From assembly GCA_016290875.1 (NCBI GenBank), contig JAEEVL010000022.1, forward strand, positions 1-55,931: a stretch of 55,931 nucleotides of DNA, in the 5' to 3' direction. The notes below the pieces were generated by a model. It was given only the letters and a program-made list of their open reading frames with translations, did not search any database and had not been told where the DNA came from. This document shows positions 18,361-27,277 of the stretch, one piece after another; the first letter of the stretch is position 1; every line of letters starts with the position of its first letter. The translations under genes were made by a program, and so were the position numbers. The DNA is from Ruminococcus sp. GTDB lineage: Bacteria > Bacillota > Clostridia > Oscillospirales > Ruminococcaceae.

Positions 18361-20430
18361 TTATTTCAACTCCGTCATGCTTTTCAGACCTATCGCAAGC
18401 GTTGAAGCGTTATGGAGAAGCGCGGAAGTTGCAGGCGGAAGTACACCGAGAACCCCCAGTCCTATGAGACCGCCGTTGAAGCCGATTATAGTACGATAGT
18501 TCCAGCTGATACGGGACATAAGGGCGTTGCTCAGACGTTTCAGCTCCACAAGAGCATAAAGATCATCGGCTGCAATGGTTATATCTGCTATTTCGCGGGC
18601 AATTGCAGCTCCTGTGCTTATAGCGATACCGGCATCGGCTTCGCTCAGGGCAGGGGAATCGTTCACACCATCGCCGATCATTACCACCTTGCGTCCTGCT
18701 TCGTGTTCAGCGCGTATGAATGCTGCCTTATCCTCGGGAAGAACCTCTGCGTGATACTCGTCAACTCCGACTTTTTCTGCAACAGCCTTTGCCGTGCGTT
18801 CGTTGTCACCGGTCATCATAACAACTCTTGATATACCGCATTCGTGAAGCTTCTGAACAACATCGGCGGCTTCGTCACGGAGCGGATCTTCGATACATAT
18901 TACAGCAGCGACTTCATTTCCGATAGCAAGATACAGATGTGAATACTCCTTGGGGAGATGTCGGAAAATGCGCTCGTCAGGGGGAGTACAGTTTTCGTCC
19001 TCGATAATGAAATGGTGACTGCCGATAAGAACGCGCTTGCCCTCCACCGTACTTGAAATACCGTGAGCAACAACGTACTCGACCTTGGAGTGGAACTCCT
19101 CATGCACAAGCCCTCTCTTCTCAGCTTCGGCAACAACTGCATTTGCTATGGAGTGTGGATAATGCTCTTCAAGGCAGGCTGCGAGACGAAGCATTTCGTT
19201 CTCGTCACGTCCGCCGAATGTTATGACCTCAGCAACTCTCGGACTTGAATGTGTAAGAGTTCCTGTCTTGTCGAAAACTATGGTGTCAGCTTCAGCAACT
19301 GCCTCCATGAAGCGTCCGCCCTTGACTGTTATACCGGCACGGCTGCAGTCACGCATTGCGGAAAGCACGGATATTGGCATTGCCAGTTTCAGAGCGCAGG
19401 AGAAGTCCACCATAAGTATGGACAGCGCCTTTGTGACGTTGCGTGTGAGAAGCCATGTGAGCAGAGTTCCTCCAAGGCTCCACGGAACGAGTCTGTCTGC
19501 AAGATGTGAAGCCCTGTCCTCAGCGGCAGACTTCATCTTCTCGGACTCTTCAATCATCTTCACTATGCGGTCGTAACGTCCGCCGCCTGCGGTATTCTCA
19601 ACACAGACAGTACATTCGCCGTCCTCTACGACTGTACCTGCATAGACATAGGCACCTTCGGATTTGTGTACAGGCACGGATTCACCGGTCATTGAAGCCT
19701 GATTGACCATAGCATCTCCGGAAACGACTTTTCCGTCAAGAGGTATCATTGAGCCTGTTCTGACGATCATCAGATCGCCTTTGCGGACTTCATTCACGGG
19801 CACAAGGATTTCCTGTCCGTCGGTTGTTTTAGTCCAGACCTGTTCAACGCCGAGGGACATTGTTCTCGCAAGGTCATCAATGGATTTCCTGTGCGTCCAC
19901 TCATCGAGAATATCTCCCACATTCAGCAGGAACATTACCGAACCTGCTGTTCCGAAGTCGCCGCGTGCCATTGAAACGCCTATGGCAGTAGCGTCAAGGA
20001 CAGCGACTTCGAGTTTGCCTTGCAGAAGACATTTCAGTCCGCGAAATATATACTTTGCCGCTCTGAAAACGGCTATGATGTTTCTTATCGGCTGAGGGAT
20101 GACAAGCTTGTTCACAAAGCGCTTCATAACAACGCCGGCAAGCTTGTTCTCATACTGACGGTTAAGCTCTCTGCCGGTCTGCTCCGGAACAAGAGCCGTG
20201 TTCTGCTCGTCATCGAACGAAAAGCGCGAGAGTTTCTGAATTATCTCATCTCTCGGACAGGTGTATGCTATGACTATATCGCAGGTGCGGTCGAATACCT
20301 GTATTCTCTTTACTCCGACAATGGCAGACAGTGAATATTCTGCGATATCAGCCTGTTTCAGCGTCATACGGCTTATGCAGAACCGTACACGCATTCGTCC
20401 CTTGGATTCGTGTAATATCTTGCATTTCAT
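18361..20430 (-). CDS. Heavy-metal (P1B-type) P-type ATPase
   Basis: This 689-residue ATPase has TGES (248-251), the phosphorylated Asp in DKTGT (D387), an HP-like HYPHS motif near 428 and GDGVNDSPAL near 590. The membrane metal motif is SCALKLAMP (344-352) instead of the CPC/CPx of Cu or Zn pumps; variants of this type occur in Mn/Fe-type exporters such as CtpC. The N-terminal 70 residues have an HMA-like fold pattern but no CxxC. It sits 47 bases after a DUF6110-like gene and near ZIP and Feo genes, which supports metal export. The metal is not determined. A TAA stop lies at 18361; ATG follows AGGAGG. Confidence 0.88.
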   Translation of the reverse strand: MKCKILHESKGRMRVRFCISRMTLKQADIAEYSLSAIVGVKRIQVFDRTCDIVIAYTCPRDEIIQKLSRFSFDDEQNTALVPEQTGRELNRQYENKLAGVVMKRFVNKLVIPQPIRNIIAVFRAAKYIFRGLKCLLQGKLEVAVLDATAIGVSMARGDFGTAGSVMFLLNVGDILDEWTHRKSIDDLARTMSLGVEQVWTKTTDGQEILVPVNEVRKGDLMIVRTGSMIPLDGKVVSGDAMVNQASMTGESVPVHKSEGAYVYAGTVVEDGECTVCVENTAGGGRYDRIVKMIEESEKMKSAAEDRASHLADRLVPWSLGGTLLTWLLTRNVTKALSILMVDFSCALKLAMPISVLSAMRDCSRAGITVKGGRFMEAVAEADTIVFDKTGTLTHSSPRVAEVITFGGRDENEMLRLAACLEEHYPHSIANAVVAEAEKRGLVHEEFHSKVEYVVAHGISSTVEGKRVLIGSHHFIIEDENCTPPDERIFRHLPKEYSHLYLAIGNEVAAVICIEDPLRDEAADVVQKLHECGISRVVMMTGDNERTAKAVAEKVGVDEYHAEVLPEDKAAFIRAEHEAGRKVVMIGDGVNDSPALSEADAGIAISTGAAIAREIADITIAADDLYALVELKRLSNALMSRISWNYRTIIGFNGGLIGLGVLGVLPPATSALLHNASTLAIGLKSMTELK

Positions 20431-20448
20431 AATATATCCTCCTATAAA

Positions 20449-20472
20449 AACAGGCCGCCAATGCGACCTGTT
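20449..20472 (-). terminator. Attenuator-like terminator between the DUF6110-like gene and the P-type ATPase
   Basis: On the minus strand AACAGGTCGC pairs with GCGGCCTGTT around ATTG, then TTTATAGG leads straight into the ribosome site of the ATPase gene. It should reduce read-through from the small upstream gene and may be regulated. Confidence 0.65.
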
Positions 20473-20477
20473 CCGGT

Positions 20478-20774
20478 TTAGTCTTCACTTGTATCTGCGA
20501 TCTCTTCGGACAAATCAGAGATAAGAGCTTCCTCTTCCTTCAAGGCTCTCTGCTCGTTTATCTCCTTTGCATCGGCAAGAATGTCGTCACAGTTCTCGCG
20601 GACTGTTGTAACTGTCTGCATAACATCAGTTTTAGCACGAAGCACTGCCGCAGTTGCGTGTGTGTAGCACTTCTTCGCATCCTTGCTTGAAAGAACGCGG
20701 ATACCGGCTGTTCCGAAAAGTACGCCGCCTGCAAAAACTCCTACCTTTTTCCAGGGAATGTCTGTAAATCTCAT
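20478..20774 (-). CDS. Small DUF6110-like protein
   Basis: This 98-residue protein has one membrane helix (about residues 10-29, VGVFAGGVLFGTAGIRVL), then an amphipathic helical region (SSKDAKKCYTHATAAVLRAK) and an acidic tail. Proteins of this shape are commonly encoded beside heavy-metal P-type ATPases in Firmicutes, and I recognise the DUF6110 pattern. It is likely an accessory or regulator of the pump; its function is unknown. It starts at ATG after a GAGGTG site. Confidence 0.7.
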   Translation of the reverse strand: MRFTDIPWKKVGVFAGGVLFGTAGIRVLSSKDAKKCYTHATAAVLRAKTDVMQTVTTVRENCDDILADAKEINEQRALKEEEALISDLSEEIADTSED

Positions 20775-21001
20775 ATTATCACCTCAGTTATAAAGTCGAA
20801 ATTACGGTTTCGTTATACTAATGATACAATATTTACAGTAATTTTTCCGCTCCAAAAAGTTCAAAACAGATATACTGTGCTAATAACGCATTATAGCTGT
20901 CTGGCGGTGCTTATCAGGAGCTGCTGAGCGTTTATGCTCCATTCGGAAATGTGAGTTCCTGTGAAGTGAAGAAAATTCCCGTTTTTTCACATACAAAAGA
21001 C

Positions 21002-21030
21002 TTGAATTGCTGCACGGAATGTGGTATACT
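21002..21030 (+). promoter_or_regulatory. Promoter of the ZIP transporter gene, with inverted repeat at the start site
   Basis: TTGAAT (21002-21007) and TATACT (21025-21030) are 17 bases apart. Directly downstream ATAAGTT-(10)-AACTTAT (about 21037-21060) forms an inverted repeat that could bind a metal-responsive repressor. The rest of the 338-bp gap with the DUF6110-like gene shows nothing else I can assign. Confidence 0.65.
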
Positions 21031-21124
21031 GTATACATAAGTTTGTGTATACTAACTTATATCTAAAGGAAGGGATAAGTTATCGGCGTACCACAGCAGA
21101 TAACGTTATCTTGTGGAAAGGGAA

Positions 21125-21907
21125 ATGAACAGAGAAATATACACAGGAATCATCATACCATTTATAGGTACATCGCTTGGCGCAGGCTGTGTGTTCTTTA
21201 TGAAGCATAGTCTGAGCAGAAATATCCAAAGAGCACTGACAGGCTTTGCCGCAGGCGTTATGACAGCCGCTTCGATATGGAGCCTTATTATCCCTGCTAT
21301 GGATATGTCAGAGAGCATGGGAAAGCTCGCTTTTCTGCCTGCTGCAGCAGGATTCTGGGGAGGCGTACTGTTCCTTTTGCTGCTCGACAGTCTGATACCG
21401 CATCTGCATATGAATTCCGATAAAGCAGAGGGCTTGCCCTCAAAGCTGGCGCGGACAACGATGATGGTACTTGCGGTCACCCTTCATAATATCCCCGAGG
21501 GAATGGCAGTAGGTATAGTCTATGCAGGCTTTATGACGGATTCGGCAGATATGACCGCAGGCGGCGCGTTGGCGCTTTCCCTTGGAATAGCGATACAGAA
21601 CTTTCCGGAAGGAGCGATAATATCTATGCCGCTTCATGCAGAGGGAAACAGCAAAGGCAAAGCATTTGCAGGCGGCGTGCTGTCAGGTGCAGTCGAACCG
21701 ATAGGAGCGCTTCTCACTATACTTTTTGCGAGTCAGCTGCTGCCGATAATGCCGTATCTGCTCAGCTTTGCGGCAGGTGCCATGATATTTGTTGTGGTCG
21801 AGGAACTCATACCCGAAATGTCAGAGGGCGAACATTCAAACATCGGCGTTATACTGTTTTCTGTCGGATTTACGCTGATGATGATACTGGATGTTGCGCT
21901 GGGTTAA
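21125..21907 (+). CDS. ZIP-family divalent metal transporter
   Basis: This protein (260 residues from ATG 21125; 264 from the GTG at 21113) has about eight membrane helices. The metal-binding motifs are HNIPEGMAVGIVYAGF (near 118) and NFPEGAIISMPLHAEG (near 158), the helix 4/5 signature of ZIP carriers of the ZupT/GufA type, which import zinc, iron or manganese. The loop after helix 3 is short. The start is ambiguous: the ATG has GAAAGG very close, the GTG has no good site. It lies in a metal-homeostasis block facing feoB. Confidence 0.88.
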   Translation: MNREIYTGIIIPFIGTSLGAGCVFFMKHSLSRNIQRALTGFAAGVMTAASIWSLIIPAMDMSESMGKLAFLPAAAGFWGGVLFLLLLDSLIPHLHMNSDKAEGLPSKLARTTMMVLAVTLHNIPEGMAVGIVYAGFMTDSADMTAGGALALSLGIAIQNFPEGAIISMPLHAEGNSKGKAFAGGVLSGAVEPIGALLTILFASQLLPIMPYLLSFAAGAMIFVVVEELIPEMSEGEHSNIGVILFSVGFTLMMILDVALG

Positions 21908-21955
21908 AGGCAGGCAGCTTGTGTTTTCACTGTTATTTGAAAGGAGGTGTTTGTG

Positions 21956-21997
21956 ATGTGCTGGTTAGCAGCTTTACTTCGTAAGCTCTTTAGTTAA
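21956..21997 (+). CDS. Possible 13-residue micropeptide
   Basis: ATG at 21956 follows an almost perfect ribosome site (AAAGGAGGTG, spacing about 7). The ORF MCWLAALLRKLFS is short, hydrophobic and positively charged, and ends with TAA then TGA. It begins 48 bases after the ZIP gene and could be a membrane micropeptide linked to it. The very strong site is the main support; the coding status is uncertain. Confidence 0.4.
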   Translation: MCWLAALLRKLFS

Positions 21998-22075
21998 TGA
22001 ATAGCTTGTCACATTCAGGCAAGCTGTCGGGTGACAGTTGTGACAAAAGCCTGTATACCGGTCAATCAGCGATAA

Positions 22076-22161
22076 GTGTAGAAAATGTAGAAAACTGGTG
22101 TAAGCTTTTCGCGAGACTAAGAAAGTTTTAAACCTTACACTGAAAATCTACAAAATCCACA
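22076..22161. repeat. Dispersed hairpin element, copy C (arm word TGTAGA)
   Basis: Left arm GTGTAGAAAATGTAGA and right arm TCTACAAAATCCACA flank the conserved core. It is a single copy between the convergent ZIP and feoB genes. The inner arm pair TGTAGA/TCTACA is a compensatory change against TGTGCA/TGCACA of copy A. An ACCGG end (22057-22061) of the usual spacer lies just upstream. Confidence 0.8.
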
Positions 22162-22178
22162 TCGCCGGTATAAGAACA

Positions 22179-22213
22179 AAGGCAGAGGTTGAAATCCCTC
22201 TGCCTTATTTTTT
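22179..22213. terminator. Bidirectional intrinsic terminator (ZIP and feoB)
   Basis: AAGGCAGAGG (22179-22188) pairs with CCTCTGCCTT (22197-22206), followed by ATTTTTTAT on the plus strand and TGTTCTT on the minus strand. It serves the convergent operons. Confidence 0.88.
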
Positions 22214-22230
22214 ATATTACTGTTGCTTTG

Positions 22231-24069
22231 TCACACAAAGATAGAAGCTATGTGATACACAATGCAGGAGAGCATAAGCGCATTGCCTACATAGAACAGA
22301 GCTATCTTTACTGTCCATTTTAACGAGTGAGATTCCTTGTAGGTCGTGGAAAGAGCCATGATACAGGGAATATTGAATGTAGTTGCGAACATGAATGCGA
22401 GTGCTTCGGCAGGATTAATGCTGTTGGACATAGCCGAACCGAGCATATCTGTATCCGTGCCTGAAGTCTTGGAGAAGAAAGTTGCGTCAAGAAGTGAACT
22501 GTCTCCCATGAATACAGCATTCAGCGTACCGAGAACAGCTTCCTTTGCAAATGCACCGCTGACGAAAGCCATGAAGGTCTGCCAGCCCATTCCGAAGAAC
22601 TTGGTAACAGGCTCGATAGCAGTACCAAGACGGTACAGCAGACTGTTGTCCACATTGCCGTCCTTGCTGAATGACAGAACGTAAAAGAGTACAGAAACAA
22701 GAGTAACAGTTCCCATTGCTCTTTTGAAGATGTCCCATGCCTTTAAAAATGCTTCCTTGAAGATGTGCTTCCAATGAGCCTTGTGATAGGGCGGGAGCTC
22801 CATTATCATACCGCTTCTTGTTTCCTTGGGTGAGAGCTTCTTGCTGAACACCTTTGAAACTATTATCATTGTAACGACTACATATGCAAGGATACCAAGG
22901 CATACGAGCATAGTCTGCCACCAGGTGAAGAACATTCCCGATATGACCGGAACGATAGACCATATAGAAGCGCAGGGGATAGCCCATACGATAGACATTG
23001 CCAGCATTCTTTGTCCCCAGTTGTCCATTACTCTTGTACCGCAGGCACCGCCGATAGTACAGCCGAAGCCCATAAGCATCGGGCAGATAGCTTTGCCCTG
23101 CAGTCCGAGCTTTGAGAGCAGACCGTCGAACTGATATGCAGCACGGGCAAGGAAACCTGTTTCCTCAAGATAGCCGAATACGACATTGACGCCAAGCACG
23201 AAGCTCGCCATGGATATGGTAAAATACAGCACGTTAGGTATCATCGTGCTGAATATCGAAACAATCCACGGGTGAACGTTCCAGCCTGTCAGCAGTTTAT
23301 CAACAGGATCGTGCAGGATAGTCGGTATCATCTGACCTATAGCTCCGAAAGGTATCATAATGAGCATAGCCACAAGGAACGCAAGGAGAACTACTCCTAT
23401 ACTGATGACCTTGCCGAGAACAGGTCTTGTCATGAGGCGGTCGAATTTAGACATCTTATAGACTGTATTCTCAGTCTTTGTGACATCAGCGATAAGGCTG
23501 CTTACCCACTCAAACTTTACCTTGCTGTCCGTCCTTACGTCAACTTGCTGCAAAGGCGCCGGAACTGCCAGTTTATGTGGAGTTTTCAGCTCATCGGCTA
23601 TCAGCTTTTTCAGCTTGTCATAGTCCTTGGAATCCGTCGCATTGAACGGCAGGACAGGTATTCCGAGCTTCTTTTCTAGCTTCTTGTGATCTATCTTTTT
23701 GCCCATTCCGTCTGCCACGTCCATCATATTGAGAACGAGCAGAGCCGGTTTGTCGAGTCTTGAAAACTCCGCAAGCATAAACATACTTCTCTCGAGCTGT
23801 GAAGCGTCCACAAGGACAACGATAAGCTCGCTTTTTCCGGACTTGATATAATCCGTAGTGATGATCTCCTCATCAGAATTTCCTGAGAGGCCGTAGCTTC
23901 CCGGCAGGTCGGTAACGGAGAACTTTGTGCCGTTATAGGTATAGCTTCCCTCGTTCTTTTCGACGGTTTTACCTGCCCAGTTGCCGACGTGCTGACGTGA
24001 ACCGGTGAGGTTATTATAGATAGTGGACTTGCCGGAGTTAGGCTGTCCCAGTAAAGCTATGCTGCTCAT
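22231..24069 (-). CDS. feoB: Ferrous iron transport protein B
   Basis: This 612-residue FeoB has an N-terminal G domain with G1 GQPNSGKS (8-15), G3 DLPGSYGL and G4 LNMMD, followed by a GDI-like helical region and a membrane part with two Gate motifs (MGFGCTIGG near 330; AFVSGAFAKEAVLG near 508). It imports Fe2+ under low-oxygen conditions. It is shorter than the E. coli protein, as usual in Clostridia. It overlaps feoA by 4 bases. The operon has a palindromic operator candidate at 24497. Confidence 0.96.
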   Translation of the reverse strand: MSSIALLGQPNSGKSTIYNNLTGSRQHVGNWAGKTVEKNEGSYTYNGTKFSVTDLPGSYGLSGNSDEEIITTDYIKSGKSELIVVLVDASQLERSMFMLAEFSRLDKPALLVLNMMDVADGMGKKIDHKKLEKKLGIPVLPFNATDSKDYDKLKKLIADELKTPHKLAVPAPLQQVDVRTDSKVKFEWVSSLIADVTKTENTVYKMSKFDRLMTRPVLGKVISIGVVLLAFLVAMLIMIPFGAIGQMIPTILHDPVDKLLTGWNVHPWIVSIFSTMIPNVLYFTISMASFVLGVNVVFGYLEETGFLARAAYQFDGLLSKLGLQGKAICPMLMGFGCTIGGACGTRVMDNWGQRMLAMSIVWAIPCASIWSIVPVISGMFFTWWQTMLVCLGILAYVVVTMIIVSKVFSKKLSPKETRSGMIMELPPYHKAHWKHIFKEAFLKAWDIFKRAMGTVTLVSVLFYVLSFSKDGNVDNSLLYRLGTAIEPVTKFFGMGWQTFMAFVSGAFAKEAVLGTLNAVFMGDSSLLDATFFSKTSGTDTDMLGSAMSNSINPAEALAFMFATTFNIPCIMALSTTYKESHSLKWTVKIALFYVGNALMLSCIVYHIASIFV

Positions 24070-24287
24070 CTCTTGTCCACCTCTATTCTTTCCGCATCTG
24101 TTCTGTTCAGAGCGATAAGGGTTTCCCTGAGGTATATCAGCACAGGCATCTTCTTATCATTTCTGACGGTCTGAAACAGCGTTCCCTCCGTTATTCCGAT
24201 AGATGTGATACGGTTCATGAAATGGTCGTCACCTTTGACGGACCTTATACATCCCTGCATATCCGCAGTTGTTTCCGTAAGCTTCAT
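24066..24287 (-). CDS. feoA: Ferrous iron transport protein A
   Basis: This 73-residue SH3-like FeoA protein (CIRSVKGDDHFMNRITSIGI, then EGTLFQTVRNDK and the C-terminal LIALNRTDAERIEV) assists FeoB. It is coupled by 4-base overlaps to both neighbours. Confidence 0.92.
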   Translation of the reverse strand: MKLTETTADMQGCIRSVKGDDHFMNRITSIGITEGTLFQTVRNDKKMPVLIYLRETLIALNRTDAERIEVDKR

Positions 24288-24481
24288 TTCTTTCCTCCAA
24301 CTTTATCATCTTGATGTTTAACCGGTGTACAGCCGCTGCATCCGGAGCAGCCTGAACACCCACAGCCGCAGCCTTTACCCGATCTTTTTGCTTTGAGCTT
24401 GCTTCTGATAATAAGAAACACTATCACGGCAAGTCCAAGCAACAGTATAACAGACATGATATTTTCAGCAAGCCATGTCAT
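24284..24481 (-). CDS. FeoB-associated Cys-rich membrane protein
   Basis: This 65-residue protein has one membrane helix (about residues 8-27) followed by a Lys/Arg patch and a dense Cys stretch GCGCGCSGCSGCSGC. It fits the FeoB-associated Cys-rich family, thought to help iron handling at the membrane. I chose ATG 24481 because GGAGGT lies 7 bases upstream; an in-frame TTG at 24496 overlaps that site. It is first in the feo operon. Confidence 0.85.
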   Translation of the reverse strand: MTWLAENIMSVILLLGLAVIVFLIIRSKLKAKRSGKGCGCGCSGCSGCSGCTPVKHQDDKVGGKK

Positions 24482-24496
24482 ACTCTCAACCTCCAA

Positions 24497-24510
24497 TTAG
24501 CTAAAGCTAA
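24497..24510. promoter_or_regulatory. Palindromic operator candidate of the feo operon
   Basis: TTAGCTAAAGCTAA, an inverted repeat of TTAGC around TAAA, lies just before the ribosome site of the first feo gene. It shares the TTAG-(6)-CTAA form with sites at 25390 and 45999 and resembles DtxR/IdeR/MntR-type boxes. The regulator is not in this window. Confidence 0.5.
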
Positions 24511-24559
24511 CCTGCGTACAAATTTATAGCGGCTTTTCAGCCGTTTTCTCTGATATGTT

Positions 24560-25183
24560 TCACTTCTTTGCTATTACAGTTATCCACGGCTTTGAAGAGT
24601 GATGAGCCGCCTTTACTTCTGAAAATCCTGCCGATCTCAGAGCAGCTGTTATCTCGGCAGCAGTATAGCAGTGCATACCGTCGATTATGGACTCAAACTT
24701 CTTGCTGGTCTTGTCTGTGCCGTCTGATTCGTTGCATATAAGAAAATATCCGCCCTCTTTCAGTATGCCTGCGACCTGCGAAAAACAATTCTCCAGTCCC
24801 GGCCAGAAGTAGATAGTTTCGAAGGCTGTAACAAGTCCGAAACTGTCTTTTTCAAGCGGCAGCTTTGATACGTCGCCCTGCAAGACTCTGCACCTGCCTG
24901 CACTAATCATTGCCTGATTGTACTCCTTTGCCTTCTGTACGGAAAGCGAGGAGTAGTCCATGGCGGTAACAGACGCATGAGGATATTTCTTCAGAAGCTC
25001 ACCTGCATTTCTGCCTGCACCGCAGCCGAGGTCGGCTGCCTTCTGCGGTGAGAGCTCCGGCAGATGCTCAAAGCCCCAGTCAGCCAGCTTTGCGTGGCCT
25101 GAGTTCATTCCCGAGAGCATCATCTTTCCCAGAGTGCCTTCGGGTTTTCTTGTCTGATTAAAAAACTTCTTCATCAGTCCCAT
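24560..25183 (-). CDS. Class I SAM-dependent methyltransferase
   Basis: The protein has 207 residues. Motif I is AADLGCGAGRNAGELL (about 48-63), motif II VTAMDYSSLSVQKAKEYN, motif III VLQGDVSKLPLEKDSFGLVTAFETIYFW and motif IV GGYFLICNESDG. This is the UbiE/COQ5-like Methyltransf_11/25 pattern. The substrate is unknown. It starts at ATG after GGAGGGAG. It has its own consensus promoter, and the feo operon follows in the same direction 64 bases later, so low-level read-through into feo is possible. Confidence 0.85.
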   Translation of the reverse strand: MGLMKKFFNQTRKPEGTLGKMMLSGMNSGHAKLADWGFEHLPELSPQKAADLGCGAGRNAGELLKKYPHASVTAMDYSSLSVQKAKEYNQAMISAGRCRVLQGDVSKLPLEKDSFGLVTAFETIYFWPGLENCFSQVAGILKEGGYFLICNESDGTDKTSKKFESIIDGMHCYTAAEITAALRSAGFSEVKAAHHSSKPWITVIAKK

Positions 25184-25219
25184 AGTAATTCTCCCTCCTG
25201 ATAGATGTCAGCTAAGTTG

Positions 25220-25265
25220 TTAGCATCACTAAACAATATTATAGTCTATATTGCCTGCGTGTCAA
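25220..25265 (-). promoter_or_regulatory. Promoter and operator-like site of the methyltransferase gene
   Basis: On the minus strand TTGACA (25265-25260) and TATAAT (25243-25238) are 16 bases apart. Downstream of the -10 lie TTAGCATCACTAA (25220-25232, plus-strand reading) and the adjoining GCTAAGTTGTTAGC (25211-25224), symmetric sites similar to but not identical with the feo operator. Confidence 0.65.
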
Positions 25266-25353
25266 TCCTTTTGGAAATAGTTTGGCATTTTCGCTTGAAT
25301 ATCAGCAAAAAAGCGTTAGTATTTGTTAGTTTATACAAACATTTATAATTCCG

Positions 25354-25382
25354 TTGACTTTGCCAAAGTCCAATGATATAAT
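25354..25382 (+). promoter_or_regulatory. Enolase promoter
   Basis: TTGACT (25354-25359), a 17-base gap, then TATAAT (25377-25382) with a TG extension. It is very strong by consensus. Confidence 0.85.
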
Positions 25383-25387
25383 AAATT

Positions 25388-25405
25388 CGTTAGGTTAACC
25401 TAACG
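25388..25405. promoter_or_regulatory. Perfect 18-bp palindrome at the enolase transcription start
   Basis: CGTTAGGTTAACCTAACG reads identically on both strands and begins 6 bases after the -10, over the expected start site. It contains TTAGGTTAACCTAA, close to DtxR/IdeR-type iron or manganese boxes. A repressor bound here would block the promoter. Confidence 0.6.
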
Positions 25406-25419
25406 CGAATAAATCATTA

Positions 25420-25478
25420 AGCAGGCTCCCTTCGTGAATCGGGGAATAGAGCGAATTCCTTGCATAAAAGAGCCTGCT
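25420..25478 (+). promoter_or_regulatory. Structured enolase leader
   Basis: AGCAGGCTC (25420-25428) and GAGCCTGCT (25470-25478) form a perfect 9-bp closing stem around a 41-base interior that can fold further (GGAAT with ATTCC; TTCG with CGAA). No T-run follows, so it is not a terminator. It may stabilise the mRNA or act as a regulatory RNA. It lacks the conserved parts of the fluoride riboswitch. Confidence 0.5.
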
Positions 25479-25520
25479 GACGCCAATAATGTGTTAAGTC
25501 ACATTAAATATATATCATAG

Positions 25521-26828
<1,308 letters not shown>

Positions 26829-26864
26829 TCCACCTCCCATAACATAAAACCTATTACGAGAAAA

Positions 26865-26900
26865 CTCGCCTGTGTCTATGCAGGCGAGCTTTTCTTATTT
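26865..26900 (+). terminator. Intrinsic terminator of enolase
   Basis: CTCGCCTG (26865-26872) pairs with CAGGCGAG (26881-26888), followed by CTTTTCTTATTTT. Confidence 0.9.
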
Positions 26901-26923
26901 TCGGCTGAATGTTCTCTGTCCCG

Positions 26924-27009
26924 TGTGCAAAATGTGAAAAACTGGTGTGACCTTTTCGCGAAGCTAAGAAAGTTTAGAACCTTACACTGAAAATATTCAA
27001 AATATCCAG
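26924..27009. repeat. Dispersed hairpin element, copy D (mismatched arms, probable recombinant)
   Basis: The core is intact, but the left arm TGTGCAAAATGTGAA is of the A/H type, while the right arm ATTCAAAATATCCAG and the flank GCCGGGGAGG match copy J at 49834. The arms no longer pair well. This fits recombination between a first-type and a third-type copy of an array. Confidence 0.75.
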
Positions 27010-27210
27010 CCGGGGAGGGAGTGGATTCCTCTGAACGGCATTCTACTTGGTCAATCTGCTGTTTTTCAAGCTGACAATAATATAATACTATTTGTTAGCC
27101 TTAGTTTACTCATTTTTCTTTAAATCTTAATTTGTTTTATTATACTAACATATATTGATTTCGACTTTACTTTTAATTTTGTTCAAATGGCAGATATGCA
27201 TTGTCCGGTA

Positions 27211-27239
27211 TTGACTTTGAAATACTGTGTTTGTATAAT
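27211..27239 (+). promoter_or_regulatory. Promoter of the 27371-40510 biosynthetic operon
   Basis: TTGACT (27211-27216), a 17-base gap, then TATAAT (27234-27239). The first coding sequence starts 131 bases later, after an attenuator-like leader. Confidence 0.8.
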
Positions 27240-27277
27240 GATAAACGTGATAATCGTGTGATAAATGATAGCTGCAA

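Noticed and set aside
25420..25478. Fluoride riboswitch before enolase
   Set aside because: Enolase is a known fluoride-riboswitch target, but the conserved elements of that riboswitch class are not found in the leader.
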